Assembly (NCBI GenBank): GCA_028822955.1
Contig: JAPKCL010000013.1
Span: 1-24,990, forward strand
Source of the DNA: Candidatus Poseidoniaceae archaeon
Lineage (GTDB): Archaea > Thermoplasmatota > Poseidoniia > Poseidoniales > Poseidoniaceae
Direction of reading: 5' to 3'
DNA: 24,990 nucleotides
In this document: positions 1 through 6,536 of the stretch, piece after piece
Layout of the letters: every line of letters begins with the position of its first letter
How positions within the stretch are numbered: the stretch's first letter is position 1
Program-made: the position numbers and the translations under genes
Notes under the pieces: generated by a model
Told to the model about the DNA's origin: nothing
What the model saw: only the letters and a program-made list of their open reading frames with translations
The model's database searches: none

Positions 1-417
1 AGCCAAGCGGATTCAGCACCTGCATTAGGGATGTGGGACGGTATAGGGTTGTCAGTATGGATACTCGGATTTGGTATTGAAGCCATAGCAGATAAACAAA
101 AAACAGTATTCAATAAAGAATCTAACAATCAGGGAAAATGGATAGACAGTGGTTTGTGGTCTTACTCTAGGCATCCTAACTACTTAGGAGAAATTCTTCT
201 ATGGACTGGAATCGCCTTCTTTGGAATATCTTGCTTTACAGGTCTAGAAAGAGTTGCTTGGATATCGCCCATATTCATTTATCTTCTCTTAACGAAAGTC
301 AGTGGAATCCCCATACTCGATGAACGAGCTTTAGAAAAGTGGGGAGATGATCCAGAATATCAAAAATATAGAGATAATACCCCTGCCCTTATCCCTCGGC
401 TAAATAAAAAATCATAA
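1..417 (+). CDS. DUF1295 / steroid 5-alpha-reductase-like membrane protein (5' end outside window)
   Basis: The frame is open from base 1 with no stop, so the gene begins upstream; the first visible Met (base 31) is probably internal. The visible 138 residues hold hydrophobic segments and the family hallmark SRHPNYLGE, followed by the usual tail (GIPILDERA, then DPEYQKYRDNTPALIP). In DUF1295 and related ICMT/steroid-reductase families this C-terminal region is linked to NADPH binding. The protein is probably an integral membrane reductase or methyltransferase acting on a lipid or isoprenoid; the substrate cannot be read from sequence. It runs convergent with ribD, separated by 110 bases. Family assignment is firm, function is not. 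Confidence 0.85.
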   Translation, partial: SQADSAPALGMWDGIGLSVWILGFGIEAIADKQKTVFNKESNNQGKWIDSGLWSYSRHPNYLGEILLWTGIAFFGISCFTGLERVAWISPIFIYLLLTKVSGIPILDERALEKWGDDPEYQKYRDNTPALIPRLNKKS

Positions 418-475
418 TGTTCTCGAACTTGTTTGAATTGAAGATATATTTTTGTCTCTATTACAAGGTTGAACG

Positions 476-490
476 CATGGAGCCTCCATG
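476..490. repeat. 15-base inverted repeat between convergent genes
   Basis: CATGGAG-C-CTCCATG is a perfect 7-base inverted repeat around one central base. It lies in the 110-base gap between the DUF1295 gene and ribD, which converge. It could form a short hairpin at the 3' end of either transcript, but no long T-run follows, so a terminator role is only a guess. Nothing else was recognised in bases 418-527. Confidence 0.4.
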
Positions 491-527
491 GTTTAGAATG
501 AATCTTTGGGTAACCGAGCATATTTGC

Positions 528-1550
528 TTAAAGACGCGTCCAGAGGTGAACCGTTTCGTCTCCCCAGTTCTCCGTGCCCGTATGAGAAAGACCTGCTGAA
601 GATAGACGTTCTGAATCAATGTTGGAAGCCACTGGTTGTTGGTGTGTGGCTTTGCTGTGAATAAGATAAAACTCATCGACTAAACCTTGGTCGAGGAAAT
701 TGCCAATAGTTGTTGGACCACCCTCAACCATGAGCCGCTGGATTTCTTGGTCACCCAAAAGGTTGAGCAGTGCAGGTAAGGAATTGAATTCTTTACCCAT
801 CACAAGTGTCTGATGTTCATCGTTAAGCAGAATTGCATCTTCTGGAGTTCGTTGGTTCGGATCAATGATGACTCGAAGCGGTTGGCGTTCGGTTTCTACG
901 CGTCGAACTGTCAGTTGAGGATTATCACGAACTACCGTTTCGACTCCGACCAGTACCGCGTCACATTCCTTACGAAGTGCATGAACGTGGTCGAGGCAAA
1001 CTTCTGAAGTGAAACGTTGAGCTTCGAGACTTCTATCGTCGACCGATCCGAGGGTATCAACGGCCATTTTGACAGTAACTAACGGGTGTCGATGTTGGCA
1101 CCAATGTAAGAATGGGCGCATTTGGATTGCGGCTTCTGCTTCCAACAGACCTTGCCGGACTTGAATGCCAGCGTCTTGAAGAACTTGGATTCCTTTTCCA
1201 CGAACGGTTGGATTTGGGTCATAGTGCGCAACAATGACTTCTTTGACTCCAGCCCACATCAGTGATTCAGTACACGGAGGAGTTCGCCCGAAGTGGTTAC
1301 AAGGCTCAAGGGTAACATAAGCAATCGCGCCGTTCGATGAATGGCCGTTTGATTCTGCATCATGGATGGCCATTTGTTCTGCATGAAGTCCACCGAGGTG
1401 GTCATGCCAACCTTCGGCAATCACTTCTCCATCCTTGACCAATACGCAACCAACAAGCGGGTTTGGACTCACCCTTCCTCGACCACGTTCTGCGACATCA
1501 AGAGCCCGTTGCATGAACCCCTTTTCGTCCGTAGTCCAAAGACTCGCCAT
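528..1550 (-). CDS. ribD: Bifunctional riboflavin biosynthesis protein RibD (deaminase + reductase)
   Basis: Second and third enzymes of riboflavin synthesis fused in one cytosolic 340-residue protein. The N-terminal cytidine-deaminase-like domain (about 1-145) removes the pyrimidine amino group: zinc ligands are HAE (56-58), the PC pair (Cys84) and Cys93 in the PCNHFGRTPPC block. The C-terminal dihydrofolate-reductase-like domain (about 150-340) reduces the ribose side chain with NADPH; it begins near HPLVTVKMAVD and carries the VEGGPTT loop. Length matches bacterial RibD. The ATG at 1550 gives a complete N-terminus. Characterised archaeal routes use separate, unrelated deaminase and stand-alone reductase proteins, so a full fusion suggests acquisition from bacteria (inference). 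No other rib genes are in the window. Divergent from the lipid kinase gene. Confidence 0.92.
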   Translation of the reverse strand: MASLWTTDEKGFMQRALDVAERGRGRVSPNPLVGCVLVKDGEVIAEGWHDHLGGLHAEQMAIHDAESNGHSSNGAIAYVTLEPCNHFGRTPPCTESLMWAGVKEVIVAHYDPNPTVRGKGIQVLQDAGIQVRQGLLEAEAAIQMRPFLHWCQHRHPLVTVKMAVDTLGSVDDRSLEAQRFTSEVCLDHVHALRKECDAVLVGVETVVRDNPQLTVRRVETERQPLRVIIDPNQRTPEDAILLNDEHQTLVMGKEFNSLPALLNLLGDQEIQRLMVEGGPTTIGNFLDQGLVDEFYLIHSKATHQQPVASNIDSERLSSAGLSHTGTENWGDETVHLWTRL

Positions 1551-1589
1551 ACCCCTTCCACATCGGTCGGGTTCAAGACCTCTTGCATT

Positions 1590-1605
1590 TCACCTCGCCC
1601 TCCTT
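1590..1605 (-). promoter_or_regulatory. Strong Shine-Dalgarno-like stretch in the ribD leader
   Basis: On the minus strand this reads AAGGAGGGCGAGGTGA, containing two blocks (AGGAGG and GAGGTGA) complementary to the 16S 3' end. It lies about 40-55 bases upstream of the ribD ATG, too far to serve it directly. The nearest ATG (1588) is out of frame with ribD and opens a 39-codon frame (1588-1469) overlapping the ribD start. Confidence 0.4.
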
Positions 1606-1647
1606 ACCCGTAAAAGGACTATTGCAAGTGTATTTTCCCTGCTGCGT

Positions 1648-1655
1648 TATAAATT
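1648..1655. promoter_or_regulatory. TATA-like box between ribD and lipid kinase gene
   Basis: TTATAAAT on the plus strand reads ATTTATAA on the minus strand. It is the most AT-rich element of the 199-base divergent region, about 100 bases from each start codon, so either gene would have a leader of roughly 70 bases. It resembles the archaeal TATA consensus and could serve one or both directions. Assignment is by pattern only. Confidence 0.4.
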
Positions 1656-1749
1656 ATGCAATATGAATCGCTTCCTACCCAATTCAAATTGGACTGGTGT
1701 GCAGCCGTACTAGAGAAGGTTTGAAACCAAACACCCGCCTCTTCTAAGC

Positions 1750-2814
1750 ATGTCAAACGATGAGACGGGGCAAGCGCCCGTTGCTCTTAGCTTCGAACCT
1801 GACCTGTTAACGAAAAAGAAAAAGGGTGCATACAAACCGATTTATGCAGAAGTGTTTACTCAAAAACCTAAGAAAGCGGGAGCCAATACGCGTGTTCACC
1901 TTTTGGTGAACCCCTTCGCTGGTAAAAGAAAGGGGAAAGTCATCGGCGAGCAAGTAAAAGTTCTACTCGAGGAAAAGGGAAAAACTGTCGAAATTCATTT
2001 TTCAGACTACAGCGGGCACTTGTGCGAAATCGCTCAGGGTATTCATGCATCGGATGATGATATCTTCGCTGTTGTTGGCGGGGATGGAAGCCTATCAGAA
2101 GTGATTACAGGACGAATGAACGCTAAACCGCAAGGAGGCGACTTGTTTGCCCTCATTCCTGCAGGTACTGGCAACTCAATGGCCAACGATCTACGCATTA
2201 CGTCAACAGATCAAGCCGTCCAAAGCCTCGTTGATGGTGCGCGTCAAAACCTTGACTTAGCGAAGGTGGAGATGGTCAATGGGCTTCCGGGTTCTGAAGA
2301 TGGACGAACCGTTCGGTACAGTCACAACCTCGTCACATGGGGCCTTGGCGTCGATTCAACTCTTAAAGCAGAAAAAATGCGATGGATGGGCCCAATACGC
2401 TACGATGTCGGTATTCTCATGGCCATCATGGCCAACAATCGCCGACACGCAACCTTGACTATCGACGGCGAACAAATGAAAGGCGATTATACGCTCTTTT
2501 TGATTCAAAACAGCCAAACTGGAGGTTCAATGTTGCCTTTAGCACCTGGTGCTTCGCTCGATGATGGAATGATGGACATTGGTATCTTGAAGAAAATGAC
2601 GCGTAGAGATGTGCTGAAAGCCTTTGGTATGCTCAAAAATGAAGGACGACATGTGTTTCATCCACGTGTCGATTACCATAAGTTCAGGACTTTATCCATC
2701 GAAACACCAGCTCCGGCTGCAATCAATGTTGATGGTGAGAACATCGGTTCAACCCCGTTAAACATGGAAGTACTGCCAGGCGCAGTACAAATCTGCGTGC
2801 CTCACTCAGAATGA
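1750..2814 (+). CDS. Diacylglycerol kinase / YegS-like lipid kinase family protein
   Basis: 354 residues. The DAGK catalytic domain starts near residue 48 with VHLLVNPFAGKRKGK, continues through the nucleotide-binding GGDGSLSEV (110-118) and PAGTGNS (137-143), and ends with the family's beta-rich C-terminal half (INVDGENIGSTPL near the end). The family transfers phosphate from ATP to a lipid hydroxyl such as diacylglycerol, sphingoid base or an undecaprenol-like lipid. In an archaeon the substrate could be an archaeol precursor or polyprenol; this is inference. The lysine-rich first 45 residues are an extension beyond the core. The 3' end overlaps the convergent lipoprotein gene by 9 bases. 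No clear ribosome-binding site precedes the ATG. Confidence 0.88.
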   Translation: MSNDETGQAPVALSFEPDLLTKKKKGAYKPIYAEVFTQKPKKAGANTRVHLLVNPFAGKRKGKVIGEQVKVLLEEKGKTVEIHFSDYSGHLCEIAQGIHASDDDIFAVVGGDGSLSEVITGRMNAKPQGGDLFALIPAGTGNSMANDLRITSTDQAVQSLVDGARQNLDLAKVEMVNGLPGSEDGRTVRYSHNLVTWGLGVDSTLKAEKMRWMGPIRYDVGILMAIMANNRRHATLTIDGEQMKGDYTLFLIQNSQTGGSMLPLAPGASLDDGMMDIGILKKMTRRDVLKAFGMLKNEGRHVFHPRVDYHKFRTLSIETPAPAAINVDGENIGSTPLNMEVLPGAVQICVPHSE

Positions 2815-4314
2815 AAAGTCTGAGAAATCTTCCTCAGGTTCCTCAAATTTCTTGCGGGTCTCTTTCTGTGGTTCAGGTTGCACTTCTTCATGCACTTGTT
2901 CATGCACTTGTTCATGCACTTGTTCCACTTGAGGAGGCGCTGATTTACGCTTGCGGACTGATTTCTTCTTCGGAGGACCTGACGATTTCTTTGAAGTTGG
3001 AGGTGCTGATGTATAGTGCTCTTTCTGCTGCATTGGAGGTCCACTTGAAGTCACACTTGAACGTGTTTGACGGGGAACTGAAGAAGATTGCATTGGCACA
3101 GAGGTAACTGATGATTGTTCGGTAATTCCTCGCTCCATTTCTTGTGATTCAATCGTTTCAACGACCGATGAACCCTTACTACCAAATTCGGTTGTTGACC
3201 CCATGCTCGGGCCTGATGAAAGGACGCTGTCGAGATCAAAGCCAGCGAGTGCTGGTTCAGAAGGGGATTTCTTTGAAGATTGAGGTTGGTTTTTGGAAGC
3301 GTGTTTACGAGCTTCTTCTTTACGTTCAGTCGGAGATGTTAATCCGGACGATTTTGCTGATTTGACATCTTTCTTTACTTGTTTGATTGCATCCATACCA
3401 GATTTACCAAGCAATGTTTTCATTGTCGATGTCGCACCTTGATGGATGAACATCTTTGAGAGAATGAATGCCCCAACTCCTCCACCAACGCCGAAGGCCA
3501 AGAAAAAGAGAATGTATCCGGTTCGGCCGATGAAAGCTACATCGCCGTGGACCCATTCTTCATCAGATTCACCGTTTGAGGTGATGGTGGCTCCATTCAG
3601 TTCAATACTTGTGACAAAGACATAGACTCGTTCGTTATTGTTTGAACCGGTTTCAAGGCTGCAATCTTCCTCTGCAGATTGGAAATTATTGTAATATCCT
3701 TGAGTGTTTCCACTTGAATTCATTTGAACAAGATAACCATTGATGATGACTGCCTGATGCCATTCATCCAAAGATGTCATTCCATCATGGATGTTTTCAG
3801 TGGTTGGTATGAGCCCAAGGATATACCAGCGCGAATCTGAATCTTGGTCGATTTCGTCAAGGTCGACCGAACCTGCTCCCGTTTCAGGAAGAAGCGGCAT
3901 ATCCCAATTCTTGACGTCGATTCGTGAACCTTCACCTTCAACAACATCTTTCGCCATCTGGAAGGTCATGCGTTCAATTGCAACACTTGTGGTTACGCCC
4001 ATATCAAGACCACTTGCACCAGCTGTTTCCGAATGCGATGAGTAAAATTGGCTTGCTGCAAGATATCCAGTAAAGGATACTGTCGTCGAATAATTTGTTC
4101 CAAGATCACCCGTGCCGGATGCACAGCCAACCGCTTGAAGGTCGGTAATTTTCGTACTTTCAGAACCTAATCCGCTTGTCACCGTTGTCAACTCAGAAGA
4201 AAATTGAACGTCAATTTCACCATTATCGGTCCCCCATGAGGCAGTTGAAGGGCCTAAACATCCAGCAAGGGCCATGCTGAGGACGAGTAAGACGGCGAAT
4301 CGGCCTCGGCGCAT
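2806..4314 (-). CDS. Predicted lipoprotein with membrane anchor and low-complexity cytoplasmic tail
   Basis: Not recognised as a known family. The 502 residues begin with a lipoprotein-type signal (MRRGRFAVLLVLSMALAGC, lipobox Cys19). Residues 20-260 form an Asp/Ser/Thr-rich exported domain with Cys64 and Cys218 as a possible disulphide pair. A transmembrane segment (about 266-288) follows, then a Lys/Ser/Pro-rich tail (about 290-502) with three exact 4-residue EQVH repeats and an acidic end. The topology implies an external domain, one crossing and a disordered cytoplasmic tail. Its neighbours are a convergent lipid kinase gene and an upstream tRNA gene, giving no functional link. A 10-base sequence 6 bases upstream of the ATG recurs before the sco gene. 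Confidence 0.8.
   Translation of the reverse strand: MRRGRFAVLLVLSMALAGCLGPSTASWGTDNGEIDVQFSSELTTVTSGLGSESTKITDLQAVGCASGTGDLGTNYSTTVSFTGYLAASQFYSSHSETAGASGLDMGVTTSVAIERMTFQMAKDVVEGEGSRIDVKNWDMPLLPETGAGSVDLDEIDQDSDSRWYILGLIPTTENIHDGMTSLDEWHQAVIINGYLVQMNSSGNTQGYYNNFQSAEEDCSLETGSNNNERVYVFVTSIELNGATITSNGESDEEWVHGDVAFIGRTGYILFFLAFGVGGGVGAFILSKMFIHQGATSTMKTLLGKSGMDAIKQVKKDVKSAKSSGLTSPTERKEEARKHASKNQPQSSKKSPSEPALAGFDLDSVLSSGPSMGSTTEFGSKGSSVVETIESQEMERGITEQSSVTSVPMQSSSVPRQTRSSVTSSGPPMQQKEHYTSAPPTSKKSSGPPKKKSVRKRKSAPPQVEQVHEQVHEQVHEEVQPEPQKETRKKFEEPEEDFSDFSF
2877..2924. repeat. 12-bp tandem repeat coding for EQVH units
   Basis: CATGCACTTGTT occurs three times without a mismatch at 2889-2924, preceded by a degenerate copy (GTTGCACTTCTT, 2877-2888). 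It lies inside the lipoprotein gene, and because the unit is 12 bp each copy adds four residues (EQVH) without shifting frame. Copy number could vary by replication slippage. Confidence 0.9.
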
Positions 4315-4375
4315 GATTGACCGAGGGGTGCTTTAGTTTGAGAACTCTTCCATTCAATCCTAAGGAAATCCAATG

Positions 4376-4380
4376 AAAAA
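4376..4380 (-). terminator. Oligo-T end signal after tRNA-Ser
   Basis: Five T residues on the minus strand, 5 bases beyond the encoded CCA of the tRNA. Archaeal polymerase commonly stops at short T-runs, so this is a plausible transcript end. Confidence 0.4.
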
Positions 4381-4385
4381 GTAGA

Positions 4386-4471
4386 TGGCGCCGAGAGAGG
4401 GATTCGAACCCCCGAGTCCAAGGGACAGTGGATTTCAAGTCCACCGCAATACCGGGCTATGCGATCTCGGC
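4386..4471 (-). tRNA. tRNA-Ser (anticodon UGA), 3' CCA encoded
   Basis: Cloverleaf read by eye on the minus strand: acceptor GCCGAGA pairs with TCTCGGC over 7 bp; anticodon stem GTGGA/TCCAC encloses loop CTTGAAA, giving anticodon TGA; a long variable arm (GTCC-CTT-GGAC) marks a class II tRNA; T stem GGGGG/CCCTC carries loop TTCGAAT. The discriminator base is G, as serine tRNAs require, and CCA follows in the DNA (4386-4388). It should read UCN serine codons, chiefly UCA. No intron is seen. It lies between the oxidase operon and the lipoprotein gene, all on the same strand. Confidence 0.95.
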
Positions 4472-4485
4472 AAGAAGTCGGGATG

Positions 4486-4490
4486 AAAAA
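4486..4490 (-). terminator. Possible oligo-T terminator after the oxidase operon
   Basis: Five T residues on the minus strand following CGGGG, about 45 bases past the sco stop codon and 15 bases before the tRNA. Flanking CGGG and CCCG could form a short hairpin around it. It could end the cox-sco transcript, but readthrough into the tRNA is equally possible. Confidence 0.3.
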
Positions 4491-4535
4491 CCCCGTTATC
4501 GCATGTACAGGTCGGATGACTGTTCAATATGAGGC

Positions 4536-6083
4536 TTACGCTTCATCTTCTTCATCGCTCGAGCGAATGTGAACGATGATTGCAGCGAGGCTCAAGCCTG
4601 AAACAGCGGCAATGAGCGTCATGCCTGGCAAAAATCCTTCAGAATCCGAAGAAGAGGATTGAGAGGAAATGACTTCTTCGAGGTCTGCTCGGAAATCATC
4701 GGCTTTCCATGAGTCGCCGGTCCAAGCAATTTTGGGTTTCATCCCGTCCATGATGTAGGTAATAGTTGAATGGCCAACTGAAAAGTCAATATCGACTTCT
4801 CCGTTGCTAATACAAGACAAACGGTCATCTTCTCCCCATTCATAACCCTCATCACACATGCAATGCTTTCCATCGCCGGTGCCCATTTCCCAACCATTGC
4901 CACTGCAGACAATAGGGGCCATTTCGTCTTTTGGTTCGAGGGATTTAGGCATAGGGATTGAAGATATGTTGGTCGAATTTGGTGCCCAGGCAATATACCC
5001 GGGGTCAACGAAATCATCCACGCCGACCATTGAAGCTTCCCAGCCTGCACTGCTCGTATTCCAGGTGTATAACGACCAATACCAAGACCAGTCACTCGGA
5101 CTGTTGACATCATCCAGTGCTTCCACAAAATGGCCATAGGTTGGGTCGTTCGAAAAGGAAGTGTTCATGTCGGCGCCAGCAAATGCGCCTTTGGTGAGAT
5201 GGTAGGCATTGAAATCAGTCTGAAGTGAATGACTTTCTGTCGTATTATCTGGATAGAGGATTTGAATCGAAGCATTTGAATCATTCATTTGAGGAGAGGA
5301 GAGGCTCGAAGTATTCGCATTCGATGCCGCCCAAACAAGATGCTCGTTCTCTAACGCATCGATGTCATCAATTCCAACCATCGACTCTTCCCAAGCCATT
5401 GAAGAATCGTTGAAGGTATTGAGGGACCAATACCAGGACCAATCTGCGGGAGATTCAATCCCGTTGATTGACTGAACAAAATGCCCATACTGCCCATAGG
5501 TTGCATTGATAGTCCAATTGGCCTCTTCTGCAATAATTTCATTGAGAGTCCATCCTGTTGGTTCAAACATCATTTCACTTGAATTTCCAGATGCGTCAAC
5601 AAATGTTACGGTCGGTTCAGAGTTCGCTATGTGGGCCTGAATTACTTCTTCTTGAACAATGACACCAAAGGAGTTGTAGACGTCGGCAAGAAGGTCTGAA
5701 TCACCGGTCAAATGAGGCCATTCTGCGCCGTGAAGGGCCGTAAACTCAGAGAGGCGTTCCGGAGTATCATGTCCCGGGTCAACAGAAATCGAAATGAATT
5801 GAACTTCTTCGGCATCGGATTCTGAAAGACCTTCTTGAACCAATTTGAGAGATTGGGTAATCACCGGACAAACATCTACGCAACGCGTGAAAATAAACGC
5901 AACAACGTGAACTTCAGAGAGGCTTTGTGAAAAGGTGAAGTTCTCATTATTTTGGTCTGTAAGGGTAAAATCAAGCACTTCAGCGCGTGATAATTGATGT
6001 CCCTTGTACGCTGAAGATAAAGGCGTAGAAGCAATGAGAAGTAAGCCAGCAATCAACACGGTGACGAATCTACCTTTGTCCAT
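4536..6083 (-). CDS. Exported SCO1/SenC-type copper chaperone fused to two DUF4430-like domains
   Basis: Sco proteins deliver copper to the CuA centre of oxidase subunit II. Start chosen at the ATG at 6083 (515 residues) because a signal peptide follows directly; an in-frame ATG at 6128 would add 15 charged residues. Residues 36-190 form the thioredoxin-like Sco domain with copper ligands C68 and C72 (CVDVC) and probable third ligand H151. Two similar modules follow (about 195-258 and 309-368), each containing a YGxxxHFV stretch, DWSWYWSL and an ExSMVGxDD stretch, resembling DUF4430/transcobalamin-like domains. A Cys-rich, EGF-like segment (393-424; four Cys) and a C-terminal membrane anchor beginning near LPGMTL (about 485-505), similar to PGF-CTERM, end the protein. 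Last gene of the oxidase operon. Sco assignment is strong; the roles of the added modules are unknown. Confidence 0.85.
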   Translation of the reverse strand: MDKGRFVTVLIAGLLLIASTPLSSAYKGHQLSRAEVLDFTLTDQNNENFTFSQSLSEVHVVAFIFTRCVDVCPVITQSLKLVQEGLSESDAEEVQFISISVDPGHDTPERLSEFTALHGAEWPHLTGDSDLLADVYNSFGVIVQEEVIQAHIANSEPTVTFVDASGNSSEMMFEPTGWTLNEIIAEEANWTINATYGQYGHFVQSINGIESPADWSWYWSLNTFNDSSMAWEESMVGIDDIDALENEHLVWAASNANTSSLSSPQMNDSNASIQILYPDNTTESHSLQTDFNAYHLTKGAFAGADMNTSFSNDPTYGHFVEALDDVNSPSDWSWYWSLYTWNTSSAGWEASMVGVDDFVDPGYIAWAPNSTNISSIPMPKSLEPKDEMAPIVCSGNGWEMGTGDGKHCMCDEGYEWGEDDRLSCISNGEVDIDFSVGHSTITYIMDGMKPKIAWTGDSWKADDFRADLEEVISSQSSSSDSEGFLPGMTLIAAVSGLSLAAIIVHIRSSDEEDEA

Positions 6084-6137
6084 AGTAAATACCCGAGGGG
6101 TGGAGTCTATCAAACCTTTGCTGACCATGCAATTCGA

Positions 6138-6527
6138 CTAACGAGTCTCAGCATAATCCCAGTTTGGCGTACACCAACTTGGAAGTTCAGTAACGCCTGC
6201 AGGGTTTGATAATCCGATACCCCATAGCATCAAGATGACAAAGAGCACTGGGAACAATGCAGTCCGAGTATAGATACGGGGATCGTCTTTCAAATGCATG
6301 AAGAAAGCTGCGATTCCGAATCCTTTGACAATACCAACGACGATTAGAATAATCCAGACCGTCATTTTCGTAATGGCTATTTCCGTTCCAGGAACAGTAT
6401 CATAGAACACCGCGCCTACTTCGAAGAGAGTGAAGAACATCAACACCAGAAAATTCCAGAAATAGATGTCTTTGCCCGTTTTGTCCATAAGCCATTTTTC
6501 AATACCTTCTGCTGCATGTTCGCCCAT
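6138..6527 (-). CDS. Cytochrome c oxidase subunit IV, prokaryotic type
   Basis: 129 residues with three predicted transmembrane segments (about 23-42, 52-76, 87-105). The second ends in FFMHLKDDPR, the recognisable signature of small bacterial/archaeal COX IV (CyoD/CtaF-like) subunits. Such subunits stabilise the oxidase and hold no cofactor. The gene lies 9 bases after coxIII and 10 bases before the longest possible sco frame, so it belongs to the operon. Length is near the family norm. The ATG at 6527 follows a GAGGTGA match to the 16S 3' end. Confidence 0.85.
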   Translation of the reverse strand: MGEHAAEGIEKWLMDKTGKDIYFWNFLVLMFFTLFEVGAVFYDTVPGTEIAITKMTVWIILIVVGIVKGFGIAAFFMHLKDDPRIYTRTALFPVLFVILMLWGIGLSNPAGVTELPSWCTPNWDYAETR

Positions 6528-6536
6528 TTAATCACC

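Noticed and set aside
813..1007. Plus-strand frames opposite ribD, and similar antisense frames throughout
   Set aside because: They lie entirely opposite well-supported genes, show no motifs and have the composition expected of shadow frames.
2877..2924. Possible CRISPR-like array
   Set aside because: The 12-bp units are directly adjacent, with no spacers, and lie in frame inside a coding sequence.
6084..6128. Longer N-terminus for the Sco protein
   Set aside because: The extra 15 residues would precede the signal peptide with a charged stretch; the inner ATG gives a standard signal sequence.
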